Source: Flavobacteriaceae bacterium
GTDB lineage: Bacteria; Bacteroidota; Bacteroidia; Flavobacteriales; Flavobacteriaceae
Assembly (NCBI GenBank): GCA_026992695.1
Contig: JALWYP010000120.1
Coordinates: 1,202-7,472 of the forward strand
Reading direction: 5' to 3'
DNA: 6,271 nt
Shown here: positions 1 to 6,259 of the stretch, one piece after another
How positions within the stretch are numbered: the stretch's first letter is position 1
Layout of the letters: every line of letters begins with the position of its first letter
The notes under the pieces: generated by a model
Told to the model about the DNA's origin: nothing
The model's database searches: none
The model's input: only the letters and a program-made list of their open reading frames with translations
Made by a program: the position numbers and the translations under genes

Positions 1-160
1 GCGAAATATAGTCTGAACTTTGGTAGTATTCGTTTACGTTTTCAGGTTGGGGGAAAGTAAAATACCTTTGTTTTTCAAAATCAAATTTTAGTTCAAATTC
101 TTCTCTAGTAACTAAAAAATCGGTAACTGTTTTTGGAACTATGGTTTTGGTTTGCTTCAA
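1..160 (-). CDS. N-terminus of a probable class I SAM-dependent methyltransferase (partial, runs off left edge)
   Basis: The minus strand stays open from a TAG at 186-184 to the window edge and encodes about 53 residues, including FLVTREEFELKFDFEKQ, FPQP and EYYQSSDYIS. This pattern (a short strand region, then P-Q-P, then YYxSxDYIS) is what I recognise as the N-terminal lead-in of a methyltransferase group common in Flavobacteria. The SAM-binding domain itself would lie beyond the window, so the catalytic assignment is by resemblance only and no substrate can be named. No ATG exists in the open frame. The only conventional start is TTG at 160-158, which lies 13 bp after the stop of the small upstream ORF. 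Close spacing, same strand and no visible promoter suggest co-transcription with the small ORF and mnmG. The start codon is the least certain part. Confidence 0.6.
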   Translation of the reverse strand, partial: MKQTKTIVPKTVTDFLVTREEFELKFDFEKQRYFTFPQPENVNEYYQSSDYIS

Positions 161-173
161 AACGTTGAGAGAT

Positions 174-314
174 TTATAAGTCGTCTATTGTTTTTTTAAT
201 TTCTTTTTTTTCTTCAGATCGCTCGCCTTTCCAGAAAAGTTTTTTTCCGAATTTACGTAAATGTTTTGCGTATTCTGAAGCTGTGTTTAGTTGTCCTTTC
301 TTTTTAGTTGCCAT
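174..314 (-). CDS. Small basic hypothetical protein, 46 aa
   Basis: An ATG at 314 opens a 47-codon frame ending in TAA at 174. It encodes a 46-residue Lys-rich protein that starts MATKKKGQLNTASEYAKHLR, continues with KFGKKLFWKGERSEEKKE, and ends TIDDL. It has 12 Lys and 2 Arg against 7 acidic residues, no signal peptide and no membrane segment. The middle looks like an amphipathic, aromatic-containing basic helix (YAKHLRKFGKKLFW), which would suit binding to nucleic acid or ribosomes, but that is inference. It fits snugly in the gap between mnmG (stop 38 bp upstream) and the methyltransferase start 13 bp downstream, as a real operon gene would. A parS-like palindrome lies 13 bp before its start. 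I do not recognise the family. Homologues in the same position in other Flavobacteriaceae would confirm it. Confidence 0.6.
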   Translation of the reverse strand: MATKKKGQLNTASEYAKHLRKFGKKLFWKGERSEEKKEIKKTIDDL

Positions 315-327
315 TGTTTTTTTATTA

Positions 328-343
328 AGTTCCACGTGGAACA
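328..343. other. parS: parS-like ParB-binding site (15/16 match)
   Basis: The sequence is AGTTCCACGTGGAACA, with a perfect 14-bp palindromic core GTTCCACGTGGAAC. It differs only in the first, outermost base from the perfect site upstream of mnmG. The general bacterial parS consensus is TGTTnCACGTGnAACA, and the C/G form at the variable position is a known variant. It lies in the 37-bp gap between the mnmG stop (8 bp away) and the small ORF start (13 bp away). ParB (Spo0J) would bind it as a dimer and load as a CTP-dependent clamp. ParB and ParA are not encoded in this window. Confidence 0.8.
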
Positions 344-351
344 TTTGCTAA

Positions 352-2223
352 TTACCTACCCATATAAACCAATAAAACCGAAATATCATTTGGCGACACA
401 CCACTAATTCTAGAGGCTTGGCTAACCGTTACGGGTTGTATTTCCGTTAGTTTTTCTCGCGCTTCATAAGACAATGATTTAAGTTTTGAATAATCAAAGT
501 TTTTAGGAATTTTTATTCCTTCAAGTCTATTTAGTTTATCCGCATTGTTTTTTTCTTTAGCAATATAACCCGAATATTTAATTTGTATTTCGGTTTGTTC
601 CAGCACTTCTTCAGAAAGATTATTAGCCAAAATATATTCCGACACAAAATCTATGCTTCGCATGTCTTTCATTGTAATATTTGGTCTTGAAAAAACTTTA
701 AAGAGTTTGTCGCTTTGTTTTACTAAAGCAGAATTTTTGTTTTCTAATATTGGATTTATAACCTCCGGACGTATACTGGTTTGTTTAAAGAACGCTACAA
801 AATCTTTGCTTTGTTTTTGTTTCTTTTCCATTACTCTTAATCGTTCTTCGGTTGCTAAACCAATTATATATGACTTAGTTGTTAATCTAAAGTCTGCATT
901 GTCTTGTCGTAACAGCGTTCTGTATTCTGCTCTAGAGGTAAACATTCTATAAGGTTCTTCGGTTCCTTTTGTAATTAAATCGTCTATCAATACACCTATA
1001 TAAGCTTCATCTCTCTTAAGAATAAAAGGTTGCTTTTGGTTAATTTTCAAATGTGCGTTTATACCGGCTATTAAACCTTGAGACGCCGCTTCTTCATACC
1101 CTGTTGTCCCGTTTATTTGACCTGCAAAAAACAGTCCCGACACAAGTTTTGTTTCTAAAGTATGTTGTAGTTGAGTAGGAGGGAAGTAGTCGTATTCGAT
1201 AGCATAACCGGGTCTGAAAAGTTTTACCTTTTCAAATCCTTTTACTTTTCGTAATGCTTCAAATTGCACCTCTTCGGGTAAGGAAGTAGAAAAACCGTTA
1301 ATGTAATATTCTATCGTATTCCACCCTTCAGGTTCAACAAAAAGCTGATGTCTGTTTTTATCGGCAAACCGGTTTATTTTGTCCTCAATTGAAGGACAGT
1401 AACGAGGACCCACACTTTTAATGGCTCCATTAAACATGGGGGAACGGTCAAAACCGGTACGCAGTAAATCATGAACCTCTTCGCTAGTATAACTCATAAA
1501 ACAATCCCGTTGGTTTACAAGTGGTTTTGTAATTGGTAAATATGAAAATTTTGAGGGATTAACATCCCCTGGTTGAATAACCATTTTAGAAAAATCCAGA
1601 CTTCTCCCGTCTACTCGTGGTGGGGTACCTGTTTTCATTCTACCGGAAACAAATCCTAGTTGTTCCAATTCTTTAGTAATACCGGTAGCGGCTTTTTCTC
1701 CTGCGCGTCCTCCACCAAATTGTTTATCGCCAATATGTATAATACCATTTAAAAAAGTACCGTTTGTTAGAATAACTGTCTTTGCTTTAATCGTTAAACC
1801 TAAAGATGTCTTTACGCCGACAATTTGGTTGTTTTTCACTACAATTCCGGAGACCATTTCTTGATAAAAATCTAAATTTTCGGTTTGTTCAAGTAGTTCT
1901 CTCCAGGTTTGCGAAAACCACATTCTGTCGCTTTGCACCCTCGGACTCCACATAGCAGGTCCTTTAGATTTATTAAGCATTTTAAATTGTATGGCGGATT
2001 TGTCACTAACAATTCCGCTGTACCCACCAAGCGCATCGATTTCTCTTACAATTTGCCCTTTGGCAATTCCACCCATAGCAGGATTACAGCTCATTTGGGC
2101 TATGTTTTGCAAATTCATTGTTATTAGCAATGTTTTTGAACCTAAATTTGCAGCGGCGGCGGCGGCTTCAGAACCTGCGTGACCCGCACCAACAACGATA
2201 ACATCATATTTTTCAGTAAACAT
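352..2223 (-). CDS. mnmG: tRNA uridine-5-carboxymethylaminomethyl(34) synthesis enzyme MnmG
   Basis: MnmG (GidA) is the FAD-dependent cytoplasmic subunit that works with the GTPase MnmE to install the (carboxymethyl)aminomethyl group at C5 of the wobble uridine U34 in certain tRNAs. The 623-residue product has the family's usual length. Visible motifs are the FAD-binding VVGAGHAGSEA (12-17 for GAGHAG), SCNPAMGGIAKGQ with Cys46, KTGTPPRVDGRS (197-208), GPRYCPSIEDKINRF (272-286, Cys276, aligning with the E. coli Cys277 region), and the second GidA signature at 367-390 (AGQINGTTGYEEAASQG onward). The C-terminal helical domain (about 550-623) corresponds to the tRNA/MnmE-contacting region. I chose the ATG at 2223. 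An in-frame ATG at 2298 would add 25 residues, but they translate the parS palindrome and promoter rather than family sequence, and that ATG coincides with the -33 element. The gene has its own promoter and is followed by the small ORF. Confidence 0.98.
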   Translation of the reverse strand: MFTEKYDVIVVGAGHAGSEAAAAAANLGSKTLLITMNLQNIAQMSCNPAMGGIAKGQIVREIDALGGYSGIVSDKSAIQFKMLNKSKGPAMWSPRVQSDRMWFSQTWRELLEQTENLDFYQEMVSGIVVKNNQIVGVKTSLGLTIKAKTVILTNGTFLNGIIHIGDKQFGGGRAGEKAATGITKELEQLGFVSGRMKTGTPPRVDGRSLDFSKMVIQPGDVNPSKFSYLPITKPLVNQRDCFMSYTSEEVHDLLRTGFDRSPMFNGAIKSVGPRYCPSIEDKINRFADKNRHQLFVEPEGWNTIEYYINGFSTSLPEEVQFEALRKVKGFEKVKLFRPGYAIEYDYFPPTQLQHTLETKLVSGLFFAGQINGTTGYEEAASQGLIAGINAHLKINQKQPFILKRDEAYIGVLIDDLITKGTEEPYRMFTSRAEYRTLLRQDNADFRLTTKSYIIGLATEERLRVMEKKQKQSKDFVAFFKQTSIRPEVINPILENKNSALVKQSDKLFKVFSRPNITMKDMRSIDFVSEYILANNLSEEVLEQTEIQIKYSGYIAKEKNNADKLNRLEGIKIPKNFDYSKLKSLSYEAREKLTEIQPVTVSQASRISGVSPNDISVLLVYMGR

Positions 2224-2231
2224 AGTTGTTC

Positions 2232-2247
2232 TGTTCCACGTGGAACA
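2232..2247. other. parS: parS ParB-binding site (perfect 16-bp palindrome)
   Basis: TGTTCCACGTGGAACA is a perfect inverted repeat and a full match to the conserved chromosomal centromere consensus TGTTnCACGTGnAACA bound by ParB/Spo0J. An exact 16-mer is very unlikely by chance in a window this size, and a near-identical second copy lies 1904 bp away on the far side of mnmG. The site ends 8 bp before the mnmG ATG and lies downstream of the predicted promoter, so it is transcribed as part of the mnmG leader. Its location suggests an origin-proximal position, since parS sites cluster near oriC in most bacteria; this last point is inference. Confidence 0.88.
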
Positions 2248-2269
2248 ATTGTTTTTTAAAATTAGCCTG

Positions 2270-2298
2270 CAAATATAGTGTAAATTACTTAAAACCAA
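2270..2298 (-). promoter_or_regulatory. Bacteroidota-type promoter for mnmG
   Basis: On the minus strand, TTG (2298-2296) is followed by 18 bases and then TATATTTG (2277-2270). This fits the Bacteroidota primary sigma consensus, a -33 TTG or TTTG and a -7 TAnnTTTG spaced about 17-23 bases apart. Transcription would start a few bases past 2270, near 2265, giving a leader of about 40 nt that contains the parS palindrome. It means mnmG need not depend on read-through from ybeY, which ends 116 bp upstream. Confidence 0.72.
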
Positions 2299-2339
2299 GC
2301 AATTATAGGCATAAACTATTGTGTTTCAGGTAAATAGTA

Positions 2340-2762
2340 TTAATTAACAACAAAACCTCGAGAAGCTAGTGCTTTGTTTTCAGCATTTCGCATAGCAATT
2401 TGTTCATTTTCGGATTTATCTTTAAATCCAATAAAATGTAACACCCCATGAATCATCACGCGGTGTAACTCATCAATAAAATGTTGGTTAAACAATTCAG
2501 CATTTTCGGTAACTCGTTCAACTGAAATATAAATTTCGCCACCAATAAGATTTCCTAAGCTATTGTCAAAACTAATAATATCTGTAAGGGTGTCATGGTT
2601 TAGAAATTGTTGGTTTAGTTTTAGTAAATATACGTCATCGCAAAAGATATAGGTGAGTTCGCCCTCTTCTTTTTTATATGATGTAATAATAGCGGATATC
2701 CAGCCGGAAACTTCAATTTCGTTTTTAAGAGCAAAGTTGGTTTCTGAATAAAAACTAATCAT
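2340..2762 (-). CDS. ybeY: Endoribonuclease YbeY, rRNA maturation factor
   Basis: YbeY is a small metal-dependent endoribonuclease needed for 16S rRNA 3'-end maturation and ribosome quality control in the cytoplasm. The 140-residue product is of usual length. It shows the LNHDTLTDIISFD block (54-66, matching the family's TD-V-L-S-F region) and the metal-binding block HGVLHFIGFKDK (105-116). His105 and His109 match the first two ligands of the HGxLHLxGYDH motif, but the third His is Asp115. I recall this as common in Bacteroidota YbeY proteins, so it is probably lineage-typical and not a defect. The position of the conserved Arg seen in E. coli (Arg59) appears to be Leu54 by eye alignment. The ATG overlaps the end of the upstream DUF4175 gene by 8 bp (sequence GATGATTAG), which points to translational coupling. 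No promoter was seen directly in front of it. Confidence 0.95.
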   Translation of the reverse strand: MISFYSETNFALKNEIEVSGWISAIITSYKKEEGELTYIFCDDVYLLKLNQQFLNHDTLTDIISFDNSLGNLIGGEIYISVERVTENAELFNQHFIDELHRVMIHGVLHFIGFKDKSENEQIAMRNAENKALASRGFVVN

Positions 2763-5700
2763 CTTTTTGTTTAAAATATTCTTGTACTTTTTGTTTATAT
2801 ACAGGTTGCAAAGGAAGCGCCTCTCGGTTTAAAATTTCGGTTGTGTTAAAATATTTTTTTATATCCTCAGGGGTAAGTCGCAAGGTGTTTTTGTATGTTT
2901 TCTTGTTGGTTTGTGATTGCCTTTTATTTTCTTTTCCTTGTTCAAAAGCTGCCTTGTCTAATTTAAGCAACTGATGTTTAAGGTTAAGCATTTTTTCAAG
3001 GGTTCGTTGATTAAAACCTTTGTCTAATAATTGTTGTTCAATAGCTTTCATTTCACGAAGCAATTGCCCGGCTTGACCTTTATTACCAAGTTTACCTAGC
3101 CAATCCTCCAGTTGTTTTCTAAGCATTTGTTGTTGCTTGTATATTTCAAACAATAGACCGTTCATCTGTTCGCTATCGCCGTTACCGCCACCTTCTTTTC
3201 CTTCTTTCAATCCATTTTTTCCTTCCTTGCCGTCTTTTCCGTTGTTGCCTTCGCCTTTGCCTTTGCCATCACCTTTACCCTTGCCTTCGCCGCTTCCTTC
3301 ACCTTTACTTCCTTTGCTTTTTCCCATTCCTTCTTCCATTTTCTTAGAAAGGCTTTCTTGCTTTTTAATAATGTCGGGGAGCTGAAATCCTTGTCCTTCT
3401 CCTTCGCCATTTCCTTGTCCTTTTCCCTTTCCTTTACCTTTTCCTTTGCCCATGCCCATTTGTTGTTGCATATTACCCAATATTTCGCTTAAAAGTAAAG
3501 CGAGTTCATTTGCTCCGGAAACTGTGTATTGTTGTGCAGAATAGCCTTGTTGAAGACGATTATCAGCAAAACGTTCTAGTGTTTTTTCTAAATTAAATTG
3601 AATGTTGGTAACCGATTCGTTAATCTTTTCGCTTAACAAGGGTTGCCTGAGCGATAACGCAAATAAGCTGTCGTCTATGTGTTCAAAATTTTCTTTGTAA
3701 TTATGTTGTGTCGTAAGTTTTTTTCCGAAAACAGGGTTACCATAATCTAATTTTTTAAACTCCTTCATTAAATCTTCTTGCTTAACAGAAAACACCACCA
3801 AGTTATCTAATATTTGTCTGAGCATCTCTGCATCTTCCTCAATAGAATCCATTTGCATTGCCTGCATTTGCATTGCCATTTGTTGGCTCATCTGTTTCAT
3901 TTTTTGAGCTGCTTTTTTCTGGTTTTTCTTAGCGTCTTGTTGTTTTTGGTTTTTTAAATTTTCACTTGCTTTTTCTTGTTCTTGTTTAACTTCTTCCTCT
4001 GTTTTGGGGTCTTGCGGAATATCCATCGGCTCTTTTAACTCTTTGTTGTCTTTTTGAAGCTGGTTCATTTCTTTTTGAAAATCTTCAAATCGCTTGTTGA
4101 GTTCGTCTTGTTTTTCCTTGGTGTTTTTTTGAAGTTCTTCCGAAAGTTTTTCTTGATCTTCAGCCATCTTAAATAAATCTTCTGCTAATTTTTCGGCTTT
4201 TTTCTCTACATAGTATCGCTTCGTAAGCTCAACGAGTTGTTCCAAGTTTTTTTCTTGATTTTTATTATTTTTTGAAAGTTTTTCAAGTTTTTCTGAAAGT
4301 TCTTCGCGTTGTATTTTATCTTGTAACCTTTCTAATTCTTCAAGTAACTTTTCGTTTTCTTTTAACTTTTCTTCCGTTTCTTCAAGGCGATTTTGAAGCT
4401 CCTCTTTTGCCGGGTCTTCTTCGTCGGGTTGAAACTCTTCCAATTGTTCTTTTAACTCGTTGGAAAAACGTTTCATAAGTTCTTCTTGTTGTTTTTGCCT
4501 TTGTAAAAAGTTTTCCAGTTTCTTTTTATCATTCCAGCTCAACTGATTTTTTTCTTTATTTAATTTAGATAATTCTTCAAGGGTTTTGTCTTGATTTTTT
4601 AGTTTATCTAGGGTTTTATCAAGTCCTTTAATAGTTTCTTCTTGTTTGTTGAGTTGTTGCTCTTTTCTTTCTTCATCGGTTAATTTTCTGTACGAAAACA
4701 AGGTAGATTTAACCGATTTATAACGGTTAATGGCATCATTGTCAAAAACTTGAAAATAGTACTCATAAGAAACTCCCTTGGTTAGGTCTAATCCGTTAGG
4801 AAAGACATACGTAAACTGATCGATAGACGTTTTAGCAACAGGTAAATCGATAGTTTTGGCGTTGTTTTCGTCTCCAACAGGATAATAAACCAAGTTAAGT
4901 TTAGAAAGCCCGTAATCGTCTGAAACAGTTCCCAGGTGATAGACCTGACCTTGTGAAACCGAATCTTTTTTTGCTTGAACCGAGATTTGAGGATACTGGT
5001 CTTTTATAACCGAAAGTGAAAACGAAAGGTTTTCATAATCGGTTAATTGCTCGTTTGAAGTTGTAATGGTATAATCTAAATTGCGGTAAACTCTTTTTGT
5101 ATAATCAAAATTACCGTTTTCTTTTGGTTGAAAAAAATAAGAGGTGTCGGATGTTTTTAAGGCAACATTACGTGTATTTTTAGTATTTAATTTCCATACA
5201 ATACGAGTGCCTTCGGGTATAATGGCGTTTCCTGTGCCGGTTTGTGTTTCGTCTTTTTTTCCGGTATAAGCAGGATAATCGAGTACCATTTGAAGCTGAA
5301 CCAACGACGGGGTTTTAACAACCTCAAGCCGATACGGCTTAGAAGTTACTTTATTGGCTTGTAAGTTAAAATCAATGTTTTGTAAAGGTTGAAGGAACGT
5401 ATATTCAAAAACTCCGGGGGCAATTTGTTCTAGATAATACGATTCGTTGTTATAGGAAATAGATGCATCTAAAGGTGCCACGTCACCCACAGTCTTTACC
5501 CGAAGCGTGAAGGGTTTGTTTTCAATTGCTTTAAGGTTTTTGTTTTCTACCACAAACGAATAGGGTGCCGGAGGCTCATAAGCTACATCATAATTAACCA
5601 CACGCTCATAGCTTGAAGAAAAAATATTTTTATCGCCAAAAAATTGAAAAAGAAAATACACTATAACCGGAATGGCGGTATATTTTAAATATTTTAAATT

Positions 5701-6144
5701 GGTTTTAAAGTTAACAGCACGTTTAAACGGTACGGGTTGTAGTTCTCCCGATTTTTGCTCGATGCTTGCCAACAACAATTCGCTCTGTTTTTGGTTTTGA
5801 TTAAGCTGAATGACATTTAACAATTTATCATTTACATTTGGAAAATGATTGCCTATGATTTTTGCGGCTTCTTCATGATTTAACCCGTTTTGAAGATTAA
5901 ATAACTTTAACAACGGAAAAGCAATAAACCGAATAAACAAAGCGGTTTCAACCAACACAAAAGACCAAAAAAGCAGAGTTCTTCCGGTTGGGTTTAGCCA
6001 TAAAAAATATTCGATAAGCAACGTAATTAAAAAGTACAACAAGCCTATGGCAAAAAAAAGGATGCTTCCTTTAATTAGCTCGCTGGTATAGTATTTTTTA
6101 ATAAATACTTCCAGTTTTTGTTTTATGATTGTAAAACTGCTCAT
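2755..6144 (-). CDS. DUF4175-like membrane protein with long coiled coil and Gly/Lys repeats
   Basis: This 1129-residue protein resembles the uncharacterised DUF4175 proteins of Bacteroidota; no biochemical function is established that I know of. Predicted layout: a short cytoplasmic N-terminus with basic residues (KK at 16-17), membrane helices at about 26-48 and 57-79, a cytoplasmic loop, a third helix at about 153-169, then a large C-terminal portion that should be extracytoplasmic by the positive-inside rule. Residues about 190-485 look beta-rich (for example PYSFVVENKNLKAIENKPFT and VSDDYGLSKLNLVYYP). Residues 488-750 are a very charged Lys/Glu/Gln coiled coil. A Met/Gln-rich patch follows at 751-765, helices at 770-895, Gly/Lys/Glu repeats at 896-919 and 941-989, and a helical C-terminus. 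The start at 6144 follows a promoter closely. The gene is the first of the cluster and overlaps ybeY by 8 bp. The domain assignment is by recall of family architecture. Confidence 0.85.
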   Translation of the reverse strand: MSSFTIIKQKLEVFIKKYYTSELIKGSILFFAIGLLYFLITLLIEYFLWLNPTGRTLLFWSFVLVETALFIRFIAFPLLKLFNLQNGLNHEEAAKIIGNHFPNVNDKLLNVIQLNQNQKQSELLLASIEQKSGELQPVPFKRAVNFKTNLKYLKYTAIPVIVYFLFQFFGDKNIFSSSYERVVNYDVAYEPPAPYSFVVENKNLKAIENKPFTLRVKTVGDVAPLDASISYNNESYYLEQIAPGVFEYTFLQPLQNIDFNLQANKVTSKPYRLEVVKTPSLVQLQMVLDYPAYTGKKDETQTGTGNAIIPEGTRIVWKLNTKNTRNVALKTSDTSYFFQPKENGNFDYTKRVYRNLDYTITTSNEQLTDYENLSFSLSVIKDQYPQISVQAKKDSVSQGQVYHLGTVSDDYGLSKLNLVYYPVGDENNAKTIDLPVAKTSIDQFTYVFPNGLDLTKGVSYEYYFQVFDNDAINRYKSVKSTLFSYRKLTDEERKEQQLNKQEETIKGLDKTLDKLKNQDKTLEELSKLNKEKNQLSWNDKKKLENFLQRQKQQEELMKRFSNELKEQLEEFQPDEEDPAKEELQNRLEETEEKLKENEKLLEELERLQDKIQREELSEKLEKLSKNNKNQEKNLEQLVELTKRYYVEKKAEKLAEDLFKMAEDQEKLSEELQKNTKEKQDELNKRFEDFQKEMNQLQKDNKELKEPMDIPQDPKTEEEVKQEQEKASENLKNQKQQDAKKNQKKAAQKMKQMSQQMAMQMQAMQMDSIEEDAEMLRQILDNLVVFSVKQEDLMKEFKKLDYGNPVFGKKLTTQHNYKENFEHIDDSLFALSLRQPLLSEKINESVTNIQFNLEKTLERFADNRLQQGYSAQQYTVSGANELALLLSEILGNMQQQMGMGKGKGKGKGKGQGNGEGEGQGFQLPDIIKKQESLSKKMEEGMGKSKGSKGEGSGEGKGKGDGKGKGEGNNGKDGKEGKNGLKEGKEGGGNGDSEQMNGLLFEIYKQQQMLRKQLEDWLGKLGNKGQAGQLLREMKAIEQQLLDKGFNQRTLEKMLNLKHQLLKLDKAAFEQGKENKRQSQTNKKTYKNTLRLTPEDIKKYFNTTEILNREALPLQPVYKQKVQEYFKQKDD
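3178..3324 (-). repeat. Second Gly/Lys/Glu low-complexity tract within the DUF4175-like gene
   Basis: Codons 941-989 encode alternating Gly with Lys, Glu, Ser, Asp or Asn (GKSKGSKGEGSGEGKGKGDG and onward, ending KEGGGNGD). The DNA shows a loose 6-base period of GGN-AAR on the coding strand, i.e. a pyrimidine-rich CCTTTN pattern on the plus strand. Such tracts are disordered in protein and can vary in length by slippage. Confidence 0.8.
3388..3459 (-). repeat. First Gly/Lys low-complexity tract within the DUF4175-like gene
   Basis: Codons 896-919 encode MGMGKGKGKGKGKGQGNG and then GEGEGQG. The underlying coding strand is a near-tandem GGNAAA hexamer array, giving a polypurine strand. It is separated from the second tract by a short helical segment (LPDIIKKQESLSKKMEEG). 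Confidence 0.8.
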
Positions 6145-6158
6145 CTTTTCTAAAAAAA

Positions 6159-6187
6159 CAAATATAACAATTACTCACCGATAGCAA
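6159..6187 (-). promoter_or_regulatory. Bacteroidota-type promoter for the DUF4175-ybeY cluster
   Basis: On the minus strand, TTG (6187-6185) is followed by 18 bases and TATATTTG (6166-6159), the same layout and -7 sequence as the mnmG promoter. An alternative TTG at 6190-6188 would give a 21-base spacer. The -7 box ends only 14 bp before the ATG at 6144, so the predicted 5' leader is only about 10 nt. Confidence 0.72.
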
Positions 6188-6251
6188 CAACATATTATAA
6201 ATGTCTTAACAAATCGCTCAAAAATTAAGCCGAAACTTATCTACAAACTAT

Positions 6252-6259
6252 TATCTTTG
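6252..6259 (+). promoter_or_regulatory. Candidate rightward -7 promoter element at the window edge
   Basis: TATCTTTG matches TAnnTTTG on the plus strand, in the setting TTATCTTTGCC that is frequent in Flavobacteria. No clear TTG lies 17-23 bases upstream, so the match is half a promoter. If real, a divergently transcribed gene starts just beyond the window. Confidence 0.42.

Noticed and set aside
328..343. Palindrome as a transcription terminator after mnmG
   Set aside because: The stem is short with a 4-base loop at most and is followed by UUAAUAAAAAAA, not a U-run; its match to parS explains it better.
653..952. Plus-strand frame of 99 codons opposite mnmG
   Set aside because: It lies entirely antisense to a well-supported gene and its translation shows no recognisable domain.
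2224..2298. 25-residue N-terminal extension of MnmG from an in-frame ATG at 2298
   Set aside because: The extra residues translate the promoter and parS palindrome (CSTWNRTT). The ATG coincides with the -33 element, and the family N-terminus fits the ATG at 2223.
2315..2338. Inverted repeat ACTATT / AATAGT after ybeY as a terminator
   Set aside because: The stem is only 6 bp and AT-rich with a 12-base loop and no good T-run, so it is too weak to call.
3137..3385. Plus-strand frame rich in Pro, Ser, Leu and Phe
   Set aside because: It is the complement of the Gly/Lys repeat tract in the DUF4175-like gene; the biased composition is a by-product of the repeats.
3207..3410. Minus-strand Lys/Ala-rich frame inside the large gene
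   Set aside because: It is a shifted reading of the same hexamer repeat and has no separate support.
6237..6245. DnaA-box-like TTATCTACA, one mismatch from TTATCCACA
   Set aside because: A single 8/9 match is expected by chance in a window of this size and there is no cluster of boxes.
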